From a virus: a stretch of 37,104 bases of DNA. The notes under the pieces were generated by a model, which was not told where the DNA came from, searched no databases, and saw nothing but the letters and a program-made list of their open reading frames with translations. Positions 15,411 to 22,326 of the stretch are shown here, in pieces. The stretch is taken from IMG/VR virus record IMGVR_UViG_3300008470_000394, positions 1-37,104 of that record; one strand, given 5' to 3'. A program made the position numbers and the translations under genes. The first letter of the stretch is position 1. Each line of letters begins with the position of its first letter.

Positions 15411-15710
15411 CTAACCGTGAGTGTTTATTTTTGCAATAGATAATTTATGACTTTCTTCCCATAAGTTGATGAGTCTATTATCTTGGTGTTTTATTTTACC
15501 TTCTAGTGCCTTGTTGCTTGCGTTGATATCTTCTATTTCGATGATAGCTTTTCCTGTGATTTCTGAAGAAACTTTCAAATCTGAAATTGAATCGTAAAGA
15601 GAGTTTTTTACTTCTTGATTATTTTTTATTTGAAACCTGTACCTTTTTACATTGTTTTCGCAGGTTTGAATCTTTGTTTTTAACTGATTTGCTTTTTTAT
15701 CTAAATTCAT
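15411..15710 (-). CDS. Coiled-coil early protein, unknown
   Basis: This is a 99-residue protein from the ATG at 15710 (MNLDKKANQLKTKI); the frame extends to 15716 only by TTG. It is predicted coiled coil almost throughout (DKKANQLKTKIQTCE, KALEGKIKHQDNRLINLWEE), so it probably oligomerises. It lies in the tight early operon between an unknown gene and DUF1367. No family recognised. Confidence 0.55.
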   Translation of the reverse strand: MNLDKKANQLKTKIQTCENNVKRYRFQIKNNQEVKNSLYDSISDLKVSSEITGKAIIEIEDINASNKALEGKIKHQDNRLINLWEESHKLSIAKINTHG

Positions 15711-15720
15711 AATCAATGTT

Positions 15721-16158
15721 TTAAATGTCTATGCCTAGCGACTTTATTTCAACAATTTCAGACTCCTTCCATAAGTAAGAGTTTTTTAATCTAGCCCTGT
15801 ATTCGTTGTCAGAGATACCTATGCGGCGCAATACTTCCTTCAATTGTATTTGGGTGCTTAAAAACTTCTTTCCTATACCGTTAAACCGTTCAGCAAATTT
15901 TAACCTTTTAGCTGTTTCTGATTTACTTATAGGCGTATTGTCTTTATCTGTTCTCAGTCTTCTTAAATACTGAATATGAGCCTTTGATATGGTTACTATA
16001 TTCTCAAAACTAAACTTAGTACCGTGACCAAAACCACTTTGTACCGTGGAGTCTTCTTTGGTGGCTCTTTTATTGATGTCAATCCAGTACGACAACCCTT
16101 TGTCGATATCTGTGTTTAGATCAATAGTAACACCATTATTAAACAGATGGTTTTCCAT
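15721..16158 (-). CDS. Unknown early protein
   Basis: This 145-residue protein has a polar N-terminus, a helical middle (KAHIQYLRRLRTDKDNT, KSETAKRLKFAERFNG) and an HTH-like C-terminal segment (TQIQLKEVLRRIGISDNEYRARL) that may bind DNA. It starts 2 bases after the stop of the small HTH gene upstream, within the recombination operon. Function unknown. Confidence 0.5.
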   Translation of the reverse strand: MENHLFNNGVTIDLNTDIDKGLSYWIDINKRATKEDSTVQSGFGHGTKFSFENIVTISKAHIQYLRRLRTDKDNTPISKSETAKRLKFAERFNGIGKKFLSTQIQLKEVLRRIGISDNEYRARLKNSYLWKESEIVEIKSLGIDI

Positions 16159-16159
16159 A

Positions 16160-16351
16160 TTATTTTTTAGGTAGTGAGAGTTTTTTAGGTTCTCCGTTTT
16201 TAAGTGTGACGATTAATCTTTTATCGGTTATCATTTTCTCAATCGTCGGCCTAGATATCCCAATATTTTCCTGAACCTCTTTGACTGTGTAGTCTTTGCC
16301 AGTTTCTAAACTGTCTAGTTTAGAAGTGTTTTTCGGTACTCTCTTAGCCAT
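16160..16351 (-). CDS. Small HTH protein (excisionase/MerR-like fold)
   Basis: This is a 63-residue protein. Residues 21-50 (YTVKEVQENIGISRPTIEKMI and following) match a winged-helix or excisionase-type HTH: helix, GIS turn, recognition helix, then a short wing with basic residues (KNGEPKKLSLPKK). Its start overlaps the end of the upstream gene by 8 bases. With no integrase in the window, a regulatory role is more likely than excision. Confidence 0.65.
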   Translation of the reverse strand: MAKRVPKNTSKLDSLETGKDYTVKEVQENIGISRPTIEKMITDKRLIVTLKNGEPKKLSLPKK

Positions 16352-16619
16352 TTTTCAGTAATTCTTTAAGGTGATCAAGATCAACAACTCTTGTGGGTTT
16401 AGAGGGTAGATTCTTATTGTCTCCTCGAAGAAAAAGCATTTCTCTTGTTACTGTATGGTAAACAGATATGAAGATTATTTGCTCTCCTTTTATTAATCTT
16501 ATTCTTTGCCCCTTGTCTCTCGTTCTGTTCTCAAACGACCATCTACCTTTCTCAGCAAAACCTGCTATCAATTCAACCTCTTCTGAAGAGAACACGATTT
16601 TTCTTTTTATTGATTTCAT
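16344..16619 (-). CDS. Unknown early protein
   Basis: This is a 91-residue strand-rich protein (RKIVFSSEEVELIAGFAEKG, RIRLIKGEQIIFISVYHTV) with a basic core and a short C-terminal helix. It follows the DUF3127 gene by 9 bases and overlaps the HTH gene. I recognise no family. Confidence 0.5.
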   Translation of the reverse strand: MKSIKRKIVFSSEEVELIAGFAEKGRWSFENRTRDKGQRIRLIKGEQIIFISVYHTVTREMLFLRGDNKNLPSKPTRVVDLDHLKELLKNG

Positions 16620-16628
16620 AGCTATCTT

Positions 16629-17009
16629 TTAAAATGGTAAATGATCTTTCTGTTCCAATGTTTCTGCTTCTGAATATGTTGACGGCCGAGACGGTGGGAG
16701 AGCGTATGATGATTCTTGGATGCCTTGATCAATCTTCCAAGCATCAAGATTAACGAAATACGATGTTTTACCATCTTTCTCCCATTTCTTGCCTTTTATG
16801 TTGAAGTGCACTTTAATACTATCACCGACACTGAAGGGCGATAACGTATCGCATTTTGCCTGAATAAGTTGAAATTTAATATTCTCAGTATACACACTGC
16901 CGCCTGCGTTATCCTCTGTCTCTATTACAAATTCTCTCTTTTTGAAACTGTCGCTTACTTGCACTTCTTCGAACTTTTCAATTAGCTTACCTTCTATTTC
17001 AAATGACAT
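16629..17009 (-). CDS. DUF3127 protein, probable ssDNA-binding protein
   Basis: This is a 126-residue protein that fits DUF3127 well: MSFEIEGKLIEKFEEVQVSDSFKKREFVIE, then IKFQLIQAKCDTLSPFSVGDSIKVHFNIKGKKWE, then GKTSYFVNLDAWKI. The layout is that of an OB-fold. The C-terminus is a low-complexity linker ending DHLPF, resembling the acidic DDxPF tip of single-stranded DNA-binding proteins. DUF3127 is typical of Bacteroidetes, which supports the host assignment. It lies 1 base beyond the ERF stop, so ssDNA binding and strand annealing are probably coupled. Not a canonical SSB by sequence. Confidence 0.85.
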   Translation of the reverse strand: MSFEIEGKLIEKFEEVQVSDSFKKREFVIETEDNAGGSVYTENIKFQLIQAKCDTLSPFSVGDSIKVHFNIKGKKWEKDGKTSYFVNLDAWKIDQGIQESSYALPPSRPSTYSEAETLEQKDHLPF

Positions 17010-17010
17010 A

Positions 17011-17718
17011 TTATTTACTTAATTTTTCCTTTAATTCGTTTTTAAGTTTTTCGTGAATAGGTTGTATCTTGTTGCCCATAGCGGAATACACCCCCCCTAA
17101 TTTTTCCAATGTTTCACATTTTTTAAGCTTTACAGCCCATTCGTCAATAACCCTCTGTTTTTTTATCGTTTCTTTTTGCTCATCAGATAGATGTTTCTCC
17201 TGAAAAGAGTCTGGATCGTCCTTGTCAGTAGGAACATTGAAATATTTTAAAAAGAAGTATCTTTCCGCATAAGTAAGGGCGCTGCCAACCCCTTTTTCAT
17301 CCCCATTAAGACCAGAAGAAAAGAACAGGTTCTCATCAGTTTCACCCGTTGCAGTATCTACCCACGTGAAACGCATTTCTAAAGAATACAAAGTCTCATA
17401 AACATCTATGAAAAATTTCTCTTCTTTTTGTCCTGAGTCTACGGTGTTGCCTTTATTGTCTTTTACTTGAGGCTTAAAACTTTTAAATTTTTCTTTGTCG
17501 TGTTTACTTTTAATAAGAACTCTTTCACTTTTCATTCCTAAAACTTCGGTTTTAAGAAGTATTCCAGCCTCGTTAAGTAATGGATTAAATGTTCCTAAAA
17601 CCAGACTAGGCGTAGCATAAGAATATTGATAACTGTCTTTATCCATCTGTAAATAAGGTACTTTCTTCTTTACTTCTAGAAGTTTTTCGAATAATTTTTT
17701 TTTATGTTCCGTCATCAT
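17011..17718 (-). CDS. erf: ERF family single-strand annealing protein
   Basis: This is a 235-residue recombinase of the ERF superfamily. Diagnostic segments are YQYSYATPSLVLGTFNPLL (about 30-48) and the signature GVGSALTYAERYFFLKYFNV (about 143-162), followed by DKDDPDSF. ERF proteins anneal complementary single strands during phage recombination and genome circularisation. It is the first gene of the leftward early operon, behind a candidate TACATTTG promoter, followed by DUF3127 and DUF1367 genes. The first two codons are both ATG (17718 and 17715); the start is one of these. Confidence 0.9.
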   Translation of the reverse strand: MMTEHKKKLFEKLLEVKKKVPYLQMDKDSYQYSYATPSLVLGTFNPLLNEAGILLKTEVLGMKSERVLIKSKHDKEKFKSFKPQVKDNKGNTVDSGQKEEKFFIDVYETLYSLEMRFTWVDTATGETDENLFFSSGLNGDEKGVGSALTYAERYFFLKYFNVPTDKDDPDSFQEKHLSDEQKETIKKQRVIDEWAVKLKKCETLEKLGGVYSAMGNKIQPIHEKLKNELKEKLSK

Positions 17719-17738
17719 CTTTTTGTTTTAATACCTTA

Positions 17739-17769
17739 CAAATGTAAACTAATAATACTAACAAAGAAA
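17739..17769 (-). promoter_or_regulatory. Leftward early promoter candidate
   Basis: On the minus strand, TACATTTG (17746-17739) fits the Bacteroidetes -7 box TAnnTTTG exactly. TTTC lies 19 bases upstream (17769-17766), near the TTTG -33 element; a TTTG at 15 bases is the alternative. The ERF start codon is 21 bases downstream. Confidence 0.65.
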
Positions 17770-17794
17770 GGTTTTAAAGTATTTATTTTTAAAG

Positions 17795-17830
17795 TTTGGT
17801 GTGTCCCTACATTATACCTATATTAGGGAC
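17795..17830 (+). promoter_or_regulatory. Rightward promoter overlapping a GTCCCTA/TAGGGAC operator
   Basis: TTTG (17795-17798), a 20-base spacer and TATATTAG (17819-17826) make an approximate Bacteroidetes promoter for the plus-strand genes. A 7-bp perfect inverted repeat, GTCCCTA (17803-17809) and TAGGGAC (17824-17830), overlaps the spacer and the -7 box. A protein bound there would block this promoter. The first gene downstream encodes an RHH-like protein. Confidence 0.6.
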
Positions 17831-17863
17831 GTAGAATAAAGTGAAACTATTTAATTTAACATT

Positions 17864-18034
17864 ATGGCTAAGAAGATAAAAACCGAAAAAGGTGAAGAAA
17901 TGAAAATATACGTTCGCCCATCTAAGAAACTAATAATGGTTGAAATGGCAAAAAAAGAAGGGTTCGAAAACTCAATGAGTGCGTTTGTTAATATGTGTAT
18001 AGATAAGCTAATGAGAAGTAAAGGGGGTGTTTAA
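17864..18034 (+). CDS. Small RHH-like regulator
   Basis: This is a 56-residue protein starting MAKKIKTEKGEEMKIYVRPS. The strand MKIYVRP is followed by a helix (SKKLIMVEMAKKEG), a turn (FENSM) and a second helix (SAFVNMCIDKLMRS), the size and order of a ribbon-helix-helix domain. It is the first gene of the only plus-strand operon, just behind a promoter carrying a palindromic operator, so it may repress its own operon and perhaps the divergent ERF operon. It was too short for a default ORF threshold. Confidence 0.7.
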   Translation: MAKKIKTEKGEEMKIYVRPSKKLIMVEMAKKEGFENSMSAFVNMCIDKLMRSKGGV

Positions 18035-18054
18035 TTGTTTCAAAATATAAATTT

Positions 18055-18447
18055 ATGGAAAACATATTATTAAGAAAAATAGTACTAACAGCCTTTAATA
18101 GGTTATCAAATCATATCGCAGACACTTGTCAAAACAGTGGGTCCAGTTTTGTTGAAAGAAATAGGTGGAATTATAAAATTGAATCTAATTACGGGCATAG
18201 TGTGGCTTTTGAATGTACTTTGCTTACCTCTGTCTCATCAATGGTTAGCCTTAAGAGCTCGCTACCCGTTTTCGTATTGTCAGAAATTAATATTTACTCA
18301 AAACAGGAAAAAAAAGTTCAGCTAATCACAAGAGATAATAATCATCGTGTTGATTTCGATCTCCTCCAAGCACATATTGTTTATTTGATAAGAAGTTACC
18401 AACCAGAAAAGGTTGAGAGATGTATTTTCAACCATTTTAAAAAATAG
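18055..18447 (+). CDS. Unknown early protein
   Basis: This is a 130-residue protein with a helical N-terminus (LLRKIVLTAFNRLSNHIADTC), a polar serine-rich middle and a C-terminal helix. The ATG at 18055 follows the RHH gene by 20 bases. It ends in TAG one base before a possible RusA start. No motif recognised; it is not a shadow, since no minus-strand gene covers this span. Confidence 0.55.
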   Translation: MENILLRKIVLTAFNRLSNHIADTCQNSGSSFVERNRWNYKIESNYGHSVAFECTLLTSVSSMVSLKSSLPVFVLSEINIYSKQEKKVQLITRDNNHRVDFDLLQAHIVYLIRSYQPEKVERCIFNHFKK

Positions 18448-18448
18448 A

Positions 18449-18940
18449 ATGAAAAAGTTTAAGCTAGTGCAAAGGAGTATTGAAGAGTGTAAAATGATGA
18501 AATTTCATTTTGATTTTGAGGTCGTACCTAAACAGTCTGCAAGATTCGGAAATGGGAGAGTTTTTAAAGATAAAAAAGTTCTCGATTTTGAAAGATTAGT
18601 CACAACTGAGGCAAAAAAACAACTTCAAGGTTTCAATAGTGAAAAGGGGCACTTAGATGGGCCTATATACTGTGAAGCTACTTATGTTTTTAATCTGCCT
18701 AAAAACGCCCCTAAGTGGGCTGTACAGGGTTTAGAAACCGGGAAAAAAGTATACAAATGCACTACACCCGATGTAACAGATAATGTAAATAAAGGCATAA
18801 TAGACGCCCTGTCCCCTTTGATAATGGATAACGATTCTAGAATATCCCTGTTCAAAGCGCGTAAGATTTACGGGGTTAAACCGAGAATAGAAATCGCTTT
18901 TTATGAACTACCAAACCCAGAAAAAGATAATTATGAATAA
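18449..18940 (+). CDS. rusA: RusA family Holliday junction resolvase
   Basis: This is a 163-residue endonuclease from the ATG at 18449. A start at 18494 (MMKFHFDFEV) is equally possible and places the conserved N-terminus closer to residue 1. RusA landmarks are KQSARFGNGRVFKDKK, then the acidic signature TTPDVTDNVNKGIIDAL (Asp108, Asp111, Asp119 in this numbering), then DNDSRISLFKARKIYG and a final PRIEIAFYEL strand. RusA cuts four-way DNA junctions made during recombination and replication, complementing ERF. It is encoded in the opposite direction to ERF. Confidence 0.88.
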   Translation: MKKFKLVQRSIEECKMMKFHFDFEVVPKQSARFGNGRVFKDKKVLDFERLVTTEAKKQLQGFNSEKGHLDGPIYCEATYVFNLPKNAPKWAVQGLETGKKVYKCTTPDVTDNVNKGIIDALSPLIMDNDSRISLFKARKIYGVKPRIEIAFYELPNPEKDNYE

Positions 18941-18961
18941 ATCAAAACAATTTTTCGAAAA

Positions 18962-19024
18962 CAATATTACAAACCATAACGGCTAAGAACTTGATTGCAT
19001 GGCATTTTACACCTTGTTGTATTG
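18962..19024. repeat. Imperfect palindrome with shared motif
   Basis: The outer arms are CAATATTACAA (18962-18972) and TTGTTGTATTG (19014-19024), with 9 of 11 positions pairing, and there is an inner CCAT/ATGG pair. The right side contains GCATTTTACACCTTGTT (19002-19018), which matches 19461-19477 at 15 of 17 positions, so the two palindromes are related. It fills most of the gap after rusA. Confidence 0.5.
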
Positions 19025-19059
19025 AAGTACTGGTGATTAACCATTGAATTAAATTGACT

Positions 19060-19185
19060 ATGGAAACAGAAATAAAGAAAAACGGAAAAGGGCACGATAT
19101 TTATATTAATGGTGGTTGGGTAATGTGGGTTGTTGGGAGTAAAAGAAACGCAAACAAAGAATTAAAAATTTACTTAAAAAAATAA
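19060..19185 (+). CDS. 41-residue protein, unknown
   Basis: A frame from the ATG at 19060 to the TAA at 19185 encodes METEIKKNGKGHDIYINGGW and a lysine-rich end (KELKIYLKK). It stops 2 bases before the next ATG (19188), so the pair appears translationally linked. The N-terminal hairpin-like pattern is typical of very small phage proteins; no function recognised. Confidence 0.55.
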   Translation: METEIKKNGKGHDIYINGGWVMWVVGSKRNANKELKIYLKK

Positions 19186-19187
19186 TT

Positions 19188-19409
19188 ATGGAATTAGTAG
19201 GAAGAAGTTTTGAAATACACACAACAGGAAGAATGACTGTTACAAGTATGAACGCTGACGGTTACCAACAATGGAAAATTGACAGTGTAAAAAGTGAAGG
19301 TGTTCTGTGGTGCGAACTTAAAAGTACCAATATGTCAATGTATAGTGGTGGAGGTTATTTTAAAGAATTTACTATTGGAGAAGTTAAGAGGTACTTAAAG
19401 ATTAAGTAA
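19188..19409 (+). CDS. 73-residue protein, unknown
   Basis: This small strand-rich protein (MELVGRSFEIHTTGRMTVTS, GVLWCELKSTNMSMYSGGGYF) ends in a short basic helix (GEVKRYLKIK). It sits between two related palindromes, as one unit with the 41-residue gene, giving a cassette-like layout. No family recognised. Confidence 0.55.
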   Translation: MELVGRSFEIHTTGRMTVTSMNADGYQQWKIDSVKSEGVLWCELKSTNMSMYSGGGYFKEFTIGEVKRYLKIK

Positions 19410-19424
19410 CAAATTAACTTAGTA

Positions 19425-19489
19425 TTAATGCTAATGACCAGTGTAAACGCTTTTTTTATTGCGTTTTACACCGTGTTAGGCATTATTAA
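19425..19489. repeat. Imperfect palindrome / hairpin (attC-like)
   Basis: The inner arms are GTGTAAACGC (19441-19450) and GCGTTTTACAC (19461-19471) around a T-rich loop. Outer pairing AATGC-TAA with GTTAGGCATT (19475-19484) extends the stem. The GTTAGGC box fits the integron GTTRRRY core, but the left partner (GCTAATG) departs from RYYYAAC. It could also end the preceding transcript. Confidence 0.6.
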
Positions 19490-19510
19490 ATTAACAGATA
19501 AAAAAACAAG

Positions 19511-20239
19511 ATGATAGATTTATATAAAGGTGATTGTTTGGAGATAATGAAGAAAATAGAAAGTGGCTCAGTTGATGCAATAATAACAGACCCTCCATAC
19601 GGAACGACTGCTTGTAAATGGGATAGCGTTATTGATTTTGATTTAATGTGGGAACAACTAAACAGAATTATAAAACCTAATGGTGCAATTGTATTATTTG
19701 GTTCAGAACCTTTTAGTAGTGCGTTGAGAATGAGTAATATTAAAAATTACAAGTATGATTGGATATGGGAGAAGCCAAAAGGAACAGGTTTTTTAAATGC
19801 TAAAATACAGCCTTTAAGATATAGTGAATTGGTATCTGTGTTTTATAAAAAACAATGCACATACAACCCTCAAAAAACAACAGGACATAAACCATCTAAT
19901 AAATCAAGTGCTAAAAGTATCAAGGAAACTGATGTTTACGGCAAATTTAATAAACAAGAAAAAGGAGGACAGACAGATAGACACCCTAAAAATATAATAA
20001 AATTTAATAACGTTAATTCTTCAAAAGGAATAATACACCCAACACAAAAGCCAGTTGCACTAATGGAGTACCTAATTAAAACATATACCAACGAAAACGA
20101 AACTGTTTTAGATTTTACGATGGGTTACGGAAGTACTGGAGTAGCTGCAAAGAATTTAAACAGAAACTTTATAGGTATTGAGCAAGACGAAAAGTATTTT
20201 AAGATAGCTGAGAATAGAATACAAAGCACTCTCCTTTAA
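19511..20239 (+). CDS. Site-specific DNA methyltransferase (N6_N4_Mtase), first tandem copy
   Basis: This is a 242-residue amino-methyltransferase of beta-class order. The catalytic motif is TDPPYGT (DPPYG at 27-31), followed by ACKWDSV, a variable target-recognition part (about 85-175), IHPTQKPVALMEYLI, and then the cofactor site DFTMGYGSTG (201-210). The usual motif has FxGxGS; here Tyr replaces the Ser seen in the second copy (TMGSGSTG). No restriction endonuclease is adjacent, so it probably protects phage DNA or alters its expression. A near-identical C-terminal end recurs in the next gene. Confidence 0.9.
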   Translation: MIDLYKGDCLEIMKKIESGSVDAIITDPPYGTTACKWDSVIDFDLMWEQLNRIIKPNGAIVLFGSEPFSSALRMSNIKNYKYDWIWEKPKGTGFLNAKIQPLRYSELVSVFYKKQCTYNPQKTTGHKPSNKSSAKSIKETDVYGKFNKQEKGGQTDRHPKNIIKFNNVNSSKGIIHPTQKPVALMEYLIKTYTNENETVLDFTMGYGSTGVAAKNLNRNFIGIEQDEKYFKIAENRIQSTLL

Positions 20240-20252
20240 TAAACTAAATAAT

Positions 20253-21005
20253 ATGATAGATTTAAGATTAGGTGATTGCCTTGAAGTAATGAAAACAATT
20301 GAAAGCGGTTCAGTTGATGCAATAATTACAGACCCACCGTACGGAACAACAGCGTGCAAATGGGATTCAGTAATAGATTTTGAATTAATGTGGTAGCAAC
20401 TAAATAGAATTATTAAGCCTAATGGTGCAATTGTGTTATTTGGTTCAGAACCTTTTAGTAGTGCTTTAAGAATGAGTAATATTAAGAGTTACAAGTATGA
20501 TTGGATATGGGATAAAGTAACTTCTGCAAATTTTATACAATTTAAAAATGTACCCGCAAAATGTTACGAAAATGTGTGTGTTTTTTACAAAATAAAACCG
20601 ACATATAATCCTGTAATGGAATTAAAAGAAAAGAAAAATTTAAGACCAATTAGCAACAAAAAAACATCAAACAGAAAGATATTTAAAATGGCAAGCGGTG
20701 AAGAAAAAAGAGGTGTTAATTATAGTGATAAATTAAAATACCCTAGAGCTATTCAAGTTTTTAATAGAATGGCTAAAGAATGTAACACTTTAAACAGACA
20801 ACACCCAACGCAAAAACCTATTGCTTTAATGGAATACCTAATAAAAACCTATACAAATGAGAGTGAAACAGTATTAGATTTTACAATGGGAAGCGGATCA
20901 ACTGGAGTAGCTGCAAAGAATTCAAACAGAAACTTTATAGGGATAGAGCAAGACGAAAAGTATTTTAAGATAGCTGAGAATAGAATACAAAGCACTCTCC
21001 TTTAA
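20253..21005 (+). pseudogene. Second tandem DNA methyltransferase, interrupted by an in-frame TAG
   Basis: The frame starts at the ATG at 20253 with MIDLRLGDCLEVMKTIESGS and keeps DPPYGTTACKWDSVIDFELMW. A TAG at 20394-20396 (codon 48) then replaces the Glu of copy one, and the frame continues unbroken to 21005. Both catalytic and cofactor motifs are present (DPPYG; DFTMGSGSTG). The central recognition region differs strongly from copy one, while the last 60 bases are almost identical. TAG is a normal stop elsewhere here (1217, 5770, 34842), so code reassignment is unlikely. A pseudogene, a suppressor-dependent gene or a base-call error remain open. Confidence 0.8.
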
Positions 21006-21032
21006 TTATGCCTAACACATATCTATACGCCA

Positions 21033-21121
21033 TTCAAAAATTGCACACGGTTTAAACGATTTAAACAAAGATTTTTAATCAAAACTTAGAAAAACTGGTT
21101 TTTGTTCGTGTGCAATTATTG
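21033..21121. terminator. Long imperfect palindrome between convergent operons
   Basis: The arms are TTCAA-aa-ATTGCACACG (21033-21049) and CGTGTGCAAT-ta-TTGAA (21106-21121, approximate ends), around a loop of about 57 bases that also contains TTTAAAC direct repeats. It separates the rightward methyltransferase genes from the leftward end of the lysis genes. A bidirectional transcription block is likely, though the long loop and lack of a clean T run are unusual. GCCTAAC at 21010 fits the attC RYYYAAC core. Confidence 0.5.
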
Positions 21122-21161
21122 AACATTGTTTTTTAATTCACTAAACAATTAAAAAAGAAGA

Positions 21162-21578
21162 CTAACTTCTAGCTTTCTTTTTTAATTTCTCATACATTCT
21201 AATAGCTCCAAAACCAAGCATACTAGTAACTAAAGGCATTAATCCATCAGTATTTAGAGGGTACTCTAGTATTTCGTTCTTATCTAAACACATTCTTGCC
21301 CATAAATAAGAACCCAAAATATATTGTGGGATATAAAAAGAAGCTAAAGATATCCCACAAACCCAACCTATAAAAGGTCTCCACCCAGAAACAAACAAAG
21401 AAGAACTTTTACATTCTGCTAAGTTTATCTCTGTTTGCAGTTTGTTGAAGGCTATATCTAACTTACCTTTTTCTTCTTGTGTTGTGGTTAATGTATTAAC
21501 TATCTTATTAATACCACCCAAACCATCTTTTACAACAGCACCTACTGCTTGCCCTGCTTCTTTACCTAATCCAAACAT
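21162..21578 (-). CDS. Holin, GTA 3TM type
   Basis: This is a 138-residue protein that matches the 3TM holin family named for gene transfer agent release (GTA_holin_3TM). The N-terminal amphipathic part contains EAGQAVGAVVKDGLGG. The diagnostic segment SGWRPFIGW (64-72) opens the first membrane helix. A second hydrophobic stretch and MPLVTSMLGFGAIRMYEKLKK follow. It would make the membrane lesion that releases or activates the lysin. It is the last gene of the late operon, 2 bases after the small membrane gene. Confidence 0.85.
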   Translation of the reverse strand: MFGLGKEAGQAVGAVVKDGLGGINKIVNTLTTTQEEKGKLDIAFNKLQTEINLAECKSSSLFVSGWRPFIGWVCGISLASFYIPQYILGSYLWARMCLDKNEILEYPLNTDGLMPLVTSMLGFGAIRMYEKLKKKARS

Positions 21579-21580
21579 AA

Positions 21581-21748
21581 TTACAAATCTTTTGTTTTGT
21601 GTTTCAATACCTCTATCTCTATATCTTGTTTATGGCCTTTCTTTTTACCCTCGTCTATTTTAATTAATATGCTTTTAACAGTATAGAAAAGAAGGATCAT
21701 AAAAAAGCTACCACCTGTTACAAATGATATTATCGGATGCTCTTCCAT
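21581..21748 (-). CDS. Small single-span membrane protein in the lysis cassette
   Basis: This is a 55-residue protein from the ATG at 21748, which shares a base with the upstream stop (TAATG). One membrane helix (about residues 6-26, ISFVTGGSFFMILLFYTV) is followed by a charged, probably helical tail (KIDEGKKKGHKQDIEIEVLKHK). N-in or N-out topology cannot be settled. By size and place it could be an antiholin or an inner-membrane spanin; neither is proven. It was too short for a default ORF threshold. Confidence 0.65.
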   Translation of the reverse strand: MEEHPIISFVTGGSFFMILLFYTVKSILIKIDEGKKKGHKQDIEIEVLKHKTKDL

Positions 21749-22326
21749 TACTTAAAATCTTCTTTTTCCAACAAAGTATATGTAAAAGAATTACCGTATA
21801 GTTCACTAGATACCTTAGCCAATGACAAAGCAACATTTAATTGATTTTCGTGACAGTGAACTTGACAACCAGCGGAATAACCTCCTATAGTATTTTTCCC
21901 GTATGCGTGATGCTCGTTTATACCGAATAACCCCGTATCAATAATGCTTTTATCAATTACGTTGTCTTTGTTTATGTCTCTGTAAACACTACACTTAGCC
22001 TTTTGCACAAAAGCCTCATATTTACCTCTGTGAAGACCTATTTTGTGCATACCTAAATACTGAGCAGGAACAAGTAAAGCGCACCCTTTAGGGTTCAAAA
22101 ATTTTTCCTTTAAATACTTATAGCCAGCGTCAGTAGTGAAGTTATCAAATTGAAATACTTGACCAATACCACCAATTACAACAGCGACTAAATAGGAGTC
22201 ATCAAATGTGTTTGTAAGCTCATCACTTAATCTTACGCCTATCCTGTTAATGCTTTTTTCTGACTCAAAAAACCTATAACCTTTCCTTAGCATTGTTTTT
22301 TTCACCTTGTCATAACAATATTTCAT
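21748..22326 (-). CDS. Candidate lysin, L,D-transpeptidase-like (YkuD-like) motif
   Basis: This is a 192-residue protein. The key stretch is GINEHHA (135-141), then GGYSAGCQV (148-156). This His...Ser-x-Gly-Cys order is shared with YkuD-type L,D-transpeptidases and with a family of phage proteins encoded beside holins. Cys154 would be the active nucleophile. Its position between a small membrane protein and the holin-side genes supports a role in cell wall cleavage. It has no signal peptide, so it would need the holin. The enzymatic identity is inferred, not established. Confidence 0.5.
   Translation of the reverse strand: MKYCYDKVKKTMLRKGYRFFESEKSINRIGVRLSDELTNTFDDSYLVAVVIGGIGQVFQFDNFTTDAGYKYLKEKFLNPKGCALLVPAQYLGMHKIGLHRGKYEAFVQKAKCSVYRDINKDNVIDKSIIDTGLFGINEHHAYGKNTIGGYSAGCQVHCHENQLNVALSLAKVSSELYGNSFTYTLLEKEDFK

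Noticed and set aside
20156-20359. Minus-strand ORF across the junction of the two methyltransferases
   Set aside because: It overlaps conserved motifs of both copies on the other strand and has no homology signal or start context.
20253-21005. Genome-wide TAG recoding to Gln, as in crAss-like phages
   Set aside because: TAG ends genes at 1217, 5770, 11336, 15411 and 34842 just before the next start. The amber codon occurs in frame in only one gene.
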